Source of the DNA: Candidatus Zixiibacteriota bacterium
GTDB lineage: Bacteria; Zixibacteria; MSB-5A5; GN15; PGXB01
NCBI GenBank assembly: GCA_900498245.1
Contig: LS998015.1
Coordinates: 463,866 to 527,865 of the forward strand
Reading direction: 5' to 3'
Length of the DNA stretch: 64,000 nucleotides
Shown in pieces: positions 28,917 through 37,412 of the stretch. The position numbers and the translations under genes were made by a program. Within the stretch, counting starts at the first letter, position 1. Each line of letters opens with the position of its first letter. Below the pieces are notes generated by a model, which searched no databases, was not told the DNA's origin, and saw only the letters and a list, made by a program, of their open reading frames with translations.

Positions 28917-30485
28917 TTGGGTAAGACAGTCGCACTAGAGGTACAAGAAATGCCATCCAAGGTTGTGAGAAAACGAGCTGCCGAGCTTTTTAACGAAGCA
29001 TTGAGGGCACAGAGTCAATGGGACTTCAGAAAAAGCAGGCAGTTGAGTGCCAAAGCGTACAGAGTCGCCTTCATTGCGGCCGACTATGACATGTGTATTA
29101 AATGCTTAATTCTTGAATCCAATTGTAGTTGGTACCTCGGTGACTTTGTGGTCTACGATAGGTCAATTGGCCAAGCAGTTACACTCAGTGAACAATATGC
29201 AGTGACCCCGCATTCGTACATGATTGCCCACCTCCGAAAGTGCGCTTATCTCCGAGAGCAAATGCACTTTAAAGAAGCAATTTCTTACGCGAACAAAGCA
29301 CTCCGATTAGCAAGAAAAGAGCAGGATAGTGAGATCGAATACTATGCATTGCTCGCGCTCGCTAGGATCCATGAGGAAAACTATAACCACGAATACAGTC
29401 TCGTTTACTGTCGTACTGCAAAGGATGTTGCTGCGAAAATGAACAGGCCAACTGTAACGGCAGAAGTGCAATATCAGACGGCGAAAGTACTTGTGGGGCA
29501 GAAGCGATTCTCTGATGCACTTGACCTACTCGCAAGTGCCGAGCAACAACTGAATATACACAAAAACCCAGAGCTCATTTCCGACATGCGGTATCTGGCA
29601 TCTTGTATTTATGGTGAGGTTGGGGACAGAGGCAAAGTAGAAGACACATTTAAGGATTTGTTTTTCATAAGGTCCTCTTTCAGGGAATCAGATCACTTTG
29701 CCGCAGAGATCGAGGGTCGCAACCGTGTACCAGATGTGGTAGCACGTCAACCTAATTCTGTATCGCAGCTTGAGTCCATAAGACTTAACTTGGAACAAAG
29801 TGGCCTTCAAGATCATTTTCCCCTTGTGTATGTGTTTTTGGGAGGTTCCTTCCTGCTAGCAAAGAACTATGTGAGAGCGACGGAGAGCTATTGGAACGCC
29901 GCGGAGTTGCTGTGCAAGCTCCTCCCGGACAATCACATCAAGTTCTTCTTTGTCCTCCGGCAGCTTTGTACCTGTCTACAAATGACAGATAACGACAAAA
30001 GTGCGGTCCAATTGGGATCACTTGGGACAAAGGGTGAAAAGCTCTTTGAGAAAACAGGATCCGTAGAAGATGTCATTACCGAGAAGCGGCGAGCGTACAT
30101 TCATGGGCTTCCAGCAAATCTGCATGCCATTCGTTACTATTTGAGTCGGTACTTCAAGTGGAACAAAATCACAATTGACTTTGAAACGGGCGAAATTAGG
30201 AAGAACAAAAGGGTGGTGAAAAGGAAAATCCGCCAAAAACTAGTCCCTGTTAAGTTGACCAGCCGACAGATAAGAGTCCTCAGGAAGCTTGCAGAACGAA
30301 TGCCAATGCCTGTAACATTTGATGAGATTGTCGAGGCGGCGGACGGATGCTCGCCGGCCGCAGGTGTTCCTACACGTGATCGCGCGAAATACTATCGAGA
30401 CGAAATATGCGAGCGAGTAGGAGTCAATTTCATTGTATCTTCTTGGGGAACTGGCTTTCATATTCCAAAGGAAACCGCCTCCTAA
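28917..30485 (+). CDS. TPR protein with C-terminal winged-helix domain
   Basis: A 522-residue protein made of helical TPR-like pairs (about residues 20-400; for example HFKEAISYANKALRLARK and RFSDALDLLASAEQQL), then a basic linker and a C-terminal domain beginning KLTSRQIRVLRKLAERM and ending VNFIVSSWGTGFHIP, like an OmpR/SARP-type winged helix. This order (TPR first, DNA-binding last) suggests a signal-responsive regulator. The frame starts with TTG at 28,917; an ATG at 28,950 is also possible. It separates the two ATPase/Replic_Relax units and may regulate transfer genes. Confidence 0.6.
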   Translation: MGKTVALEVQEMPSKVVRKRAAELFNEALRAQSQWDFRKSRQLSAKAYRVAFIAADYDMCIKCLILESNCSWYLGDFVVYDRSIGQAVTLSEQYAVTPHSYMIAHLRKCAYLREQMHFKEAISYANKALRLARKEQDSEIEYYALLALARIHEENYNHEYSLVYCRTAKDVAAKMNRPTVTAEVQYQTAKVLVGQKRFSDALDLLASAEQQLNIHKNPELISDMRYLASCIYGEVGDRGKVEDTFKDLFFIRSSFRESDHFAAEIEGRNRVPDVVARQPNSVSQLESIRLNLEQSGLQDHFPLVYVFLGGSFLLAKNYVRATESYWNAAELLCKLLPDNHIKFFFVLRQLCTCLQMTDNDKSAVQLGSLGTKGEKLFEKTGSVEDVITEKRRAYIHGLPANLHAIRYYLSRYFKWNKITIDFETGEIRKNKRVVKRKIRQKLVPVKLTSRQIRVLRKLAERMPMPVTFDEIVEAADGCSPAAGVPTRDRAKYYRDEICERVGVNFIVSSWGTGFHIPKETAS

Positions 30486-30538
30486 TCCTCCCAGTTTCCT
30501 TCCTATCGTAATCCTATCCTGAAGCCCTTATTAAGGGC

Positions 30539-32302
30539 ATGATAAGAAGGATTATTGCCATTTCGTTTGGTCTGATTCTGGGCGTAAGCAGCCCTATCCC
30601 ATCACAATCGGACAACTATCATGCTACGGACGTCTATTCGAGCCACATTACAGAATCCAGTTTCAAGATAGAACCGTCGCCCGATAAGCTCCCGTCAGCT
30701 TACCGAGTGACATCAGCAACAAGCCAGTCGCCGGGTGCGCTGAATCGGACATGCGACAATACTCTAGCATGGAGGTGCACTATAGGTATCAGAAAACCAA
30801 CTAAGAACGAGAGTCAAGCATGTGGAACTTTCCTAGAACGCCAGTTCCTCAACGTCCTTCAACCCATTACTGATCTAATTGGTAGGACATTACACCAGCG
30901 CGGTCGGCCTCCGACAGAGCAGTCTATCAGTATAGGCTACTCACGCAATGCCTTTCATCCAACCGAGGTGATCGAAGAACTCTTATCGATATCACACCTA
31001 ACTAAGGGCATTTATGTCTGCGGTAAGTCCGGCATGGGCAAGACAACGTTCATTCGACTACTGACAACTCAATTTATGAGGGCTGGTTTAGGATTCATAG
31101 TCATTGATCCACATGGCGACCTCTCACAGGCAATTTTGAATGTCATTTGCCAAACATGCAGGACTGAAGAGGAATTCGACTTCGTATGTGAACGCCTGAT
31201 ACTGCTTGAGCTATTCCATCCAACTTTAGTGCCTCGCATCAACTTGCTTCACTCTAATCGCCCCGAGCAGGCTTACGTTGAGGCCATTGAAATGTTGGCG
31301 ATCTTTAAGAGAATCTTTAGTGATGTGGCATGGGGAGCACGAATGGAGGAAACCTTACGAAACGTGCTCTTGACCCTCTCCCTGAGTGGCCACCCCCTTA
31401 TCGACGCTCCCCGGCTACTTACTGATTCAGCATTTCAAGATGAAATCGTCAACTCACTCAGCGATCCCGACCTGCTCTTCTATTGGAAATCTCGCTTTGC
31501 GGGATTTTCTGATAGGATGAAGCCGATGATAACAGAGCCTGTCTCGAATAAGCTATCGGTACTGACAGAGGGTCCGTTGATGCGCCATCTGGCGGCTCAA
31601 ACAGAGTCACTCATCGACTTCCGCCGCCTGCTTGATAACCGCAACTGGGTAATTATTAACCTCAGCAAAGGACTACTCGGTCAACATTCCAAGCTGCTGG
31701 GATCGATATTCACTGCCAAAATCAAATCTTCGGCAATGTCTCGAGCAGATATCCCGGAAGCTGACCGTATTGTATCACCACTCCTCATTGACGAATTTCA
31801 GAACTTCTCTGGTGATAACTACGAGGAGATACTTTCAGAGGCACGTAAGTATCGCTTGGCGCTTCTTTTAGCTCATCAGAACCTCGACCAGATCAAGCGG
31901 TCCATGCGTGCTGCTATCTTTGGTAATGTCGGGACAATGCTGTTGTTCAGACTTGGTCACCGTGATATCAGCGAGTTTGCGCAGGAATTCAACTCGACGA
32001 ATCAACCGTTGGTGAGACAGGCGCTTGCCAGCCTACAGATCGGAGAGATGGTCAAACGTGAGGATGATGGTAGTTTCTGCAGAATTCAGGTGCCGCGACC
32101 TAACGAGTTGGTGGTTAATGGTGCGGTTGAGGAACGGCTTCGACAGGCTTGCTACGCCAAATACTACCGGCCACGCGCTGAGATCGATGCCGAGCTAATC
32201 AAGGCACGCAGCGCTTCAGCGCGACCGTCTGTGGTCATCTACGGTACTTCAAAGTCGGCGGGAAAACCGCCGTCAGACGCTGCTGACGAGGTGTCACGAT
32301 GA
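30539..32302 (+). CDS. VirD4/TraG-like conjugation ATPase (second copy), with N-terminal anchor
   Basis: 587 residues. A hydrophobic N-terminus (RRIIAISFGLILGVSSP) may be a signal or membrane anchor, absent from the paralogue at 6,569. Walker A is CGKSGMGKTTF near residue 163, then VIDPHGDLSQAIL, and Walker B LLIDEFQNFSGD near 420 followed by AHQNLDQIKRSM. The two ATPases share these blocks but differ throughout. A 15-base palindrome (GCCCTT-ATT-AAGGGC, 30,524-30,538) touches the start codon and could hide the ribosome site. It overlaps the next gene by ATGA. Inferred role: coupling protein or translocase of the element. Confidence 0.82.
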   Translation: MIRRIIAISFGLILGVSSPIPSQSDNYHATDVYSSHITESSFKIEPSPDKLPSAYRVTSATSQSPGALNRTCDNTLAWRCTIGIRKPTKNESQACGTFLERQFLNVLQPITDLIGRTLHQRGRPPTEQSISIGYSRNAFHPTEVIEELLSISHLTKGIYVCGKSGMGKTTFIRLLTTQFMRAGLGFIVIDPHGDLSQAILNVICQTCRTEEEFDFVCERLILLELFHPTLVPRINLLHSNRPEQAYVEAIEMLAIFKRIFSDVAWGARMEETLRNVLLTLSLSGHPLIDAPRLLTDSAFQDEIVNSLSDPDLLFYWKSRFAGFSDRMKPMITEPVSNKLSVLTEGPLMRHLAAQTESLIDFRRLLDNRNWVIINLSKGLLGQHSKLLGSIFTAKIKSSAMSRADIPEADRIVSPLLIDEFQNFSGDNYEEILSEARKYRLALLLAHQNLDQIKRSMRAAIFGNVGTMLLFRLGHRDISEFAQEFNSTNQPLVRQALASLQIGEMVKREDDGSFCRIQVPRPNELVVNGAVEERLRQACYAKYYRPRAEIDAELIKARSASARPSVVIYGTSKSAGKPPSDAADEVSR

Positions 32303-33186
32303 CAATCAAGAGAAAAGGACAGCGTCAATCTCGTTTCACCCGCCACAAGCGCGTTAGGCAGGTGATACTTCAACCACGTGACATGGATATTATCGTTGCT
32401 GTCTTTCAATCCCGCTTCCTCACCCGTGAGCAGATCCAGGGGATGTTTGATGTTTCCTGCGTAACGGTTGTCAATCGTACGCTGCGGAGACTCTTTGATG
32501 CGGGATTCCTCGACCGTCGATTTCTGCCACTTCTCCAGGGAAGTTCCCAAGCCATGTATTTTCTTGGTCAGCGCGGGATCCCCATTGTCAGCGAACGGTT
32601 GAATCTTGATCCTGATGAAGTGGCTCGTAAACGTCGGCGCGACCAGGCACTTCGGACAGACCTGTTCCAGCATGAACGTCTTATCAATGACTTTCGGATA
32701 CAATTGGAGACAGGGGGTTCAGAATCTTCAGTGTCCGTGGAACGCTTTCTGCATGCAAGAGAGTGCGAATGTAAGTTCGGCATACGGACCGGAGGTCGAG
32801 AGGTCAAATACTACCTGAAACCAGACGGCTACTTCGAGTTGAAGTCATCTCGGTCGCTGAGCAGCTATTTCCTCGAAATTGATCGTTCCACCAGCGGATT
32901 ACGTAAGCTGAGTACGAAGTTCAAAACTTACCTGGCCTATCAAAACGCAGGCATTTTTGAGAAGCTATTCAACCGAGATTGCTTCACCGTTCTCATTGTA
33001 ACTCTGAGTCCTCAAAGAGCTACGAACCTTATAAAACTCGCTGAGAGGCTCCAGTGTGACTTCTTCTACTGCACCAGCCAGCCCTTATTGACAGAAAAGG
33101 GGGCACTCGGTGGCGTCTGGATTCAACCAGGCTCGACCACTCCGGGGCCACTTCCCTCAATCAGCGTGAGGCGGGCTGAGATATGA
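32299..33186 (+). CDS. Replication-relaxation family protein (second copy)
   Basis: 295 residues with the same plan as the protein at 27,919: N-terminal winged helix (LQPRDMDIIVAVFQSRFLTR), TVVNRTLRRLFDAGFLDRR, MYFLGQRG, then a KPDGYFEL...YFLEIDRST segment. Immediate coupling to a VirD4-like ATPase by ATGA is a recurring arrangement for this family on plasmids and ICEs. It might nick or relax the element's DNA so that the ATPase can move it; no direct motif for a tyrosine relaxase is seen. Confidence 0.8.
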   Translation: MTIKRKGQRQSRFTRHKRVRQVILQPRDMDIIVAVFQSRFLTREQIQGMFDVSCVTVVNRTLRRLFDAGFLDRRFLPLLQGSSQAMYFLGQRGIPIVSERLNLDPDEVARKRRRDQALRTDLFQHERLINDFRIQLETGGSESSVSVERFLHARECECKFGIRTGGREVKYYLKPDGYFELKSSRSLSSYFLEIDRSTSGLRKLSTKFKTYLAYQNAGIFEKLFNRDCFTVLIVTLSPQRATNLIKLAERLQCDFFYCTSQPLLTEKGALGGVWIQPGSTTPGPLPSISVRRAEI

Positions 33187-33593
33187 GACTTTGCTTCCAT
33201 TGCCTACGGTGGAGAGCCGGTGATAGCCCCAGATGCCCATATTGTGGATTGGGGCGGTCCGCACTATGCTCGGCTGGCCATGAAAATCCGCCAGATGCCA
33301 ATGTGTGCGGTACTTGCGGTCGTGGAGATCTGTCACCGGCAGCTCCACCGCCTCGTTCCCTTCGTGTTCTTCGAGTCGTCTTCAAATTGACCCTCTGGCT
33401 GATAATTATCATTTTTGGATTCAGCCTTATTCAAGGGATGACTCAAGCTGTACGTGGGGGAATGGCAACTCCGTTTATCTTGGCCATCGCATTCCTGCTT
33501 GTAGCCCTGAACGTCTGCTCGAGAGTACTCGGATTCAAAATCGGCAAAGCCATAGTGAGACTAATATGGAAACTGTTTTCCAGAAAACACTAA
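33183..33593 (+). CDS. Double zinc-ribbon membrane protein
   Basis: 136 residues. The N-terminus has two ribbon-like metal sites: C4-x2-C7 with C18-x2-C21, and C29/H33 with C42-x2-C45. Two transmembrane helices follow (about residues 69-85 and 95-112), and the tail is basic. The zinc part would face the cytoplasm. It overlaps the Replic_Relax gene by ATGA. A function is not known; a similar zinc-ribbon plus helix design recurs in the larger protein at 43,167. Confidence 0.65.
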   Translation: MRLCFHCLRWRAGDSPRCPYCGLGRSALCSAGHENPPDANVCGTCGRGDLSPAAPPPRSLRVLRVVFKLTLWLIIIIFGFSLIQGMTQAVRGGMATPFILAIAFLLVALNVCSRVLGFKIGKAIVRLIWKLFSRKH

Positions 33594-33729
33594 CAAACCA
33601 TCTGTGGAACAGAATATCCACGGGTCAAATCGTTTGCCGACGGCGAGTGATTGACGGGGATAAGCCTGCATCCAAGTTCTTGTTTGGCAATTGCTTTTCA
33701 GTCCGACCCCTGTGTGAAGAAGTCAGCTC

Positions 33730-33760
33730 AAAGGTAGTGCAATTGACTACACTACCTTTT
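33730..33760. terminator. Probable bidirectional terminator
   Basis: AAAGGTAGTG (33,730-33,739) and CACTACCTTT (33,750-33,759) make a perfect 10-bp stem with a 10-base loop and A/T tracts on both sides. It lies in the 388-base stretch 33,594-33,981, which otherwise shows no supported gene apart from a possible upstream extension of the next one. Confidence 0.6.
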
Positions 33761-33981
33761 ACACCGGGTGGTATTCCCCTCACTTCTAGGATCCTTGCGA
33801 GGCTGACGTTGTGAGAAAAGGCGTGGAAACATCAAGAGGAGAAAGGAAGGAAAGGATTGAGATGATTGCTGAACATCTTCTAACAGGAGCTACCAGAGTC
33901 ATGGTTTCGGCTATCTCCGGACAAACGGAGACAGCCGTCATAGAAGAAAACAAACAACCTCTATCAAAGGAGATTATAGTC

Positions 33982-34389
33982 ATGAGAACCACACTAACAA
34001 TTCAGACTATTAGTAGTCTTGCAGATTTCGTGGAATGGGTGCGGTCTGCTTGCCACGCCTCCTACGAAGAAACGAATTCGCAACCGCGCAAGAAGGACAA
34101 GATCAACCTCAACGCAGTGCCTGAGGCAGCCGCCTCAATAGCCGCTGATGAATTTGTCCAAAAACTGCCCCCGGAGTATACAAAGCGGACAACCAAACCC
34201 AACCCCCTTCTGTCCACTGGCAGGAAGATTGACCTGCGAAAACCTGTTCCGGCAGAAATCGTCCTCAGTACGTTGAAACGAATGAAAACTCTTATTGTAG
34301 GCGATGAACCCGATAATGAAGCCTCTGGCTTCAATACCTGCAAAAGAGCCCTCTCTACTCCATCTAGCACTCGTCTGGAGGTACAATGA
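33982..34389 (+). CDS. Unknown protein, first gene of the envelope operon
   Basis: 135 residues from ATG 33,982, which follows AAAGGAG at a suitable distance; the frame is open back to a GTG at 33,811, giving up to 192 residues. The product starts MRTTLTIQTISSLADFVEWV, has a basic, proline-containing middle (residues 35-80) and no signal peptide or transmembrane helix. No family is recognised. It overlaps the lipoprotein gene by ATGA. Confidence 0.5.
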   Translation: MRTTLTIQTISSLADFVEWVRSACHASYEETNSQPRKKDKINLNAVPEAAASIAADEFVQKLPPEYTKRTTKPNPLLSTGRKIDLRKPVPAEIVLSTLKRMKTLIVGDEPDNEASGFNTCKRALSTPSSTRLEVQ

Positions 34390-35195
34390 TGTATGTCACT
34401 GACGCCTTAAAAGTGTTGCTGACTGCATTGCTCATAATAGGTCTCCTATCCTTAGGAGGATGCACAAACCAAGAAGGTCACGTAGAACCATTGATCAGGA
34501 TGCAATACATACCTATTAGAGTAGTCACATTCTTCGACATAACCGGCTCTGCGGTCGAGCACGGGGTACCGATAGTTGACAGCATCAGCATGGCCCCAAT
34601 TGTCGAGTACGTGCTTGAAAACGGTGGTGAAGTAGCGATCGGGACTATCGAATCGGTCAGTGAACGCCCACTATTACGGTTGCGAGTCGATGTTCCTCCT
34701 CAGCCACCGACCGATGGCTCACAACAGAGCCAGAATGTCTTTCTCGCTGCCAAGCAAAAGGCAGCCTATGAAAAGAGGTTTACTTCATACCAGAGCCGTC
34801 TGAAAAGGTGGAAGGACAAAAACCAACTGGCTATGAGGGGATTCTGGCAGTCAGTTCGAGAATTGCTGGCTATGCCAGCTAAGGAAAGTTCCACCGACGT
34901 CAGAAATGCCGTGCTTCGGGGAAATGCATTCTTGTCTGAATCGGATGCGTCCTGGAACGGTCCTACTCTCAGGTTTGCCATTTTATGCACGGACGGAGAG
35001 CACAATGTCAAAAGCCAACCGACAATCGTACCGGTCGATAGCACGGTTTACATTCTGGTTCCGGGAATTCGGGAAGGATGCCTGACATCCCTAAATCCTA
35101 TCAAGTTCGAGAGCCTTCCCTCGGCTATTCGCTATGTAATATCCGGTGAGAAGTTTGTATCAAATGCAGCGGTCACTGCACAGAAAGGAGGCTAA
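34386..35195 (+). CDS. Lipoprotein with von Willebrand A-like metal site
   Basis: 269 residues. Signal peptide with a lipobox LSLGGC puts the lipid on C26. The mature part has VVTFFDITGSA (D51-x-T-x-S55), matching the D-x-S/T-x-S start of a von Willebrand A metal-ion site, and later FAILCTDGEHN near residue 197-207, matching the T-D-G loop that completes such domains. A charged helical insertion (about 115-165) sits between them. vWA domains bind partners through a metal ion, so this may be an adhesion or assembly factor at the envelope. It is in one operon with the membrane protein, the DsbA-like protein and the cysteine-rich peptide. Confidence 0.65.
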   Translation: MMYVTDALKVLLTALLIIGLLSLGGCTNQEGHVEPLIRMQYIPIRVVTFFDITGSAVEHGVPIVDSISMAPIVEYVLENGGEVAIGTIESVSERPLLRLRVDVPPQPPTDGSQQSQNVFLAAKQKAAYEKRFTSYQSRLKRWKDKNQLAMRGFWQSVRELLAMPAKESSTDVRNAVLRGNAFLSESDASWNGPTLRFAILCTDGEHNVKSQPTIVPVDSTVYILVPGIREGCLTSLNPIKFESLPSAIRYVISGEKFVSNAAVTAQKGG

Positions 35196-35197
35196 TA

Positions 35198-36130
35198 ATG
35201 CGTTCACCTCATCTTTCCGCGCCGCTGCGCCGTCTTCGGCTGACAATCTTTGAATCGTATCAGACCTTGGTCTACTGGGGACCGAAGCTTGGACGATCCC
35301 AGTTTGAAATCAAGAAGATCAATGAGCGAATTGATCAGATGGATAAGGCTCACCCGCACTGGGCCAACCCCAACATGGACGAAATCGCCACTCATATCAA
35401 AGTCCTTTTAATGTTGCCAATAGCCGCGGCTATCGACGCTTTGTTTTTGTCACCTACCGCTGATTATGCAGCGAGGGTGTTCTTCCCCAACCAGCCAATT
35501 TTCGCAACGGTGTCAAGAATCGTGGTTCCGATCTTTATGGTGTGGATTGAAGCGACCTTGGGGGTTCTGATCCATAACGCCGAGGAGACCCCCAAATGGG
35601 ACGGCTCGAATCCTGAATACCGGATCCTGAAGGCAATTGGGTACGGATTCGTTTTGGTAACGCCCTTGCTCGTTATAGCAACGTTTTTTGCTGCCCGAGC
35701 CGCCGGTGAGGGTGACTTTCCGTTGCTCGCCTTTGTATTCGCACTATTTGCCGCAGTTCTCCACCTCGCCATCCTGAAAAGCGGTCGCTGGATACGCGAT
35801 GCATTTGGCTGGCTTGCCTACACTATCAAGCGAAAGTATCTCTGTTCCTGTGAGGAAAAAGCCCAGCAAAAGCACGACGAAGCAGCTGAATCAGTTCTGA
35901 CGGCCTATCCTGTGTTTCATACTTCCTGCAATCAGTATATGAAATCTCTTCCAGAAGATGCCTCTGTCATCAGACGCCTTCCTGAAGGTGTCGATAAGGC
36001 CGTCAGATTGCTCTTTCATGAGGAGGATGAGCAACAACTATCGCCGAGTCTCCATGATGGTTCCGAGGATCGAAGAATTACTCAGGAATCAGAGGACTTC
36101 CCCAGAATAAGAGAGGACTTTAAGTCATGA
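35198..36130 (+). CDS. Four-helix inner-membrane protein of unknown function
   Basis: 310 residues. A basic N-terminal cytoplasmic part (1-65) precedes four hydrophobic helices (about 67-87, 100-125, 146-170 and 174-196). A soluble C-terminal part of about 110 residues contains cysteines (CSCEEKAQQKH near 212) and an acidic tail. No family is recognised. It is separated by two bases from the lipoprotein gene and overlaps the DsbA-like gene by ATGA, so it is probably part of the same envelope complex. Confidence 0.6.
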   Translation: MRSPHLSAPLRRLRLTIFESYQTLVYWGPKLGRSQFEIKKINERIDQMDKAHPHWANPNMDEIATHIKVLLMLPIAAAIDALFLSPTADYAARVFFPNQPIFATVSRIVVPIFMVWIEATLGVLIHNAEETPKWDGSNPEYRILKAIGYGFVLVTPLLVIATFFAARAAGEGDFPLLAFVFALFAAVLHLAILKSGRWIRDAFGWLAYTIKRKYLCSCEEKAQQKHDEAAESVLTAYPVFHTSCNQYMKSLPEDASVIRRLPEGVDKAVRLLFHEEDEQQLSPSLHDGSEDRRITQESEDFPRIREDFKS

Positions 36131-36804
36131 ATACACGAAGTTGGATATTAGTTGTACTTGTGATTCTGATTCTGCAGGTACTAACAAGCATGCGCCTTGT
36201 GGTCACCACAACGGAACTCGCCGCCGAGATGGGCCGCGCAATTAGCCATATAGAACCTCCTGGATCCGTTCGAACAGTCAACATTTCAATCGACACGAGT
36301 AGGGCTTACATCGGAAACCCTGATGCGCCCGTTCATATGGTTATCTTTTCGGATTTCGATTGTCCTGCCTGTGCCATGCTCGCTGAGCAGATCCCCCAGC
36401 TTGTTAGCCGGTTTGGAGACAGTCTGTGTATCTCATATCGCTATTTTCCTTTGTCGTCCAATACCAGGAGCAAGACACTTGCTGAGTTGGCTGAGGTGGC
36501 ACGAGGACAAGGCAATTTCTGGCCCTATCATGATTCAATATTCGCCCTTCAAGATGAATTGAATCAGGACAAACTGGCCGCGCTGATTGAGGTACTTGGT
36601 CTTCCAGAACAAGGAGTCGCTTCACAAACTAAGGCGGTGGATCAGGATATAGCCTTCGCAAAGAAGCTGGAAGTAAAGTCTACCCCGACCGTATTCATCA
36701 ACGGAAGGCGGATAATCGGGGCATATCCGCTGCCAATTATTGAGAAAATAATCGAAGAAGAGTTGCGGTCGCCGCTGCAGAGGCCCGCAATATGTGAGGA
36801 ATAA
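36127..36804 (+). CDS. DsbA/DsbG-like thiol oxidoreductase (Thioredoxin_4), membrane-anchored
   Basis: 225 residues. A hydrophobic helix at residues 7-20 anchors or exports it. The thioredoxin fold has the active site DFDCPACAML (C79-P-A-C82), the strand YIGNPDAPVHMVIFSDF before it, and the cis-proline loop KSTPTVFING near residue 186. CPxC sites of this kind form or isomerise disulphides in exported proteins. Directly downstream lies a gene for a six-cysteine secreted peptide, a likely substrate, and an upstream partner is a lipoprotein. Confidence 0.85.
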   Translation: MNTRSWILVVLVILILQVLTSMRLVVTTTELAAEMGRAISHIEPPGSVRTVNISIDTSRAYIGNPDAPVHMVIFSDFDCPACAMLAEQIPQLVSRFGDSLCISYRYFPLSSNTRSKTLAELAEVARGQGNFWPYHDSIFALQDELNQDKLAALIEVLGLPEQGVASQTKAVDQDIAFAKKLEVKSTPTVFINGRRIIGAYPLPIIEKIIEEELRSPLQRPAICEE

Positions 36805-36820
36805 CCATTAAACATGTCCG

Positions 36821-36830
36821 AGGAGGTGAT
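36821..36830 (+). promoter_or_regulatory. Near-perfect ribosome binding site of the peptide gene
   Basis: AGGAGGTGAT is fully complementary to the 16S rRNA tail, five bases before the ATG. It is the strongest SD of the whole window and suggests high translation of the small peptide relative to its operon. Confidence 0.8.
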
Positions 36831-36835
36831 GACAA

Positions 36836-37066
36836 ATGACACTATCGAGTTTGAAAGCCAAGCTGTCCCAAACAGTTGCCGTAGTATTGATTCTTGCAGC
36901 TCTGTTCACGATGGCGGCAACCATTCTGCCCACAGCCGCAATGGCTGCCACATCTAGCAATAGCTGTGTCACAGGTCTCTGCTGCACTGCCGACAGCTGG
37001 TGGAAATGTCTTTGGGTGCCGAACTGGCGCTTCAAATACAATCCTATCACTATGAAGTGCTGCTAA
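36836..37066 (+). CDS. Secreted cysteine-rich peptide precursor (76 residues)
   Basis: A long signal peptide (basic start, hydrophobic core about residues 13-30, then PTAAMA with cleavage near A37/A38) leads to a mature part of about 38 residues with six cysteines at C44, C49, C50, C58, C75 and C76, a C-CC-C-CC pattern, and four tryptophans. No helix follows, so it does not look like a conjugative pilin. Even cysteine number and an adjacent DsbA-like enzyme point to three disulphides. The SD is perfect and hairpins follow the gene, so it is likely the abundant product of the operon. I do not recognise a family; a bacteriocin-like, toxin-like or structural peptide are all open. Confidence 0.7.
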   Translation: MTLSSLKAKLSQTVAVVLILAALFTMAATILPTAAMAATSSNSCVTGLCCTADSWWKCLWVPNWRFKYNPITMKCC

Positions 37067-37084
37067 TGAAACGTTGATTGCCGA

Positions 37085-37105
37085 CGAGGTCAGGCGCCGA
37101 CCTCG
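37085..37105 (+). other. Hairpin just after the peptide gene
   Basis: CGAGGTC and GACCTCG form a 7-bp stem with a 7-base loop 18 bases after the stop codon. It has no T tract, so it may stabilise the 3' end of the peptide message. Confidence 0.45.
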
Positions 37106-37154
37106 CTTAGGCGTAAAGCAGTCGAAGAAGTCAAGTAATGTTACGATATCTCAG

Positions 37155-37195
37155 GCCGGTCTGTGCGTCTGGGCACCGCAGACCGGCTATTTTTC
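37155..37195 (+). terminator. Intrinsic terminator of the envelope operon
   Basis: GCCGGTCTG (37,155-37,163) and CAGACCGGC (37,179-37,187) form a 9-bp GC-rich stem with a 15-base loop, followed by TATTTTTC. The stretch 37,067-37,412 otherwise holds the upstream hairpin and a possible promoter. Confidence 0.75.
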
Positions 37196-37252
37196 TACAT
37201 TTCCGGCTTCCGGGACCTATTATCTTTCTGTGTGGAATGTGAGAAAAATCAC

Positions 37253-37280
37253 TTGCAAGAGAGGGCAGATCCCATATATT
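37253..37280 (+). promoter_or_regulatory. Possible promoter of the giant secreted-protein operon
   Basis: TTGCAA and TATATT are 16 bases apart, about 130 bases before the ATG at 37,413 and just after the terminator of the preceding operon. Confidence 0.35.
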
Positions 37281-37412
37281 TGGATTTAGTTATATTTGTA
37301 GCTAGGGCGATCCTGTCTGCCCTCATCGTTTCTTTTCATCACGTCGTTGCATCTACAATAGGGGCGGGGGTTTCCGGCGATAATTGGATGAAGTCCACAA
37401 TCGGAGAGAGAC

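Noticed and set aside
33305-33814. A 169-residue gene overlapping the zinc-ribbon protein
   Set aside because: Different frame inside a well-supported gene, no SD, and it runs through the hairpin at 33,730.
36836-37066. A VirB2/TrbC-like pilin
   Set aside because: The long signal peptide fits, but the mature part lacks the two hydrophobic helices of these pilins and is cysteine-rich.
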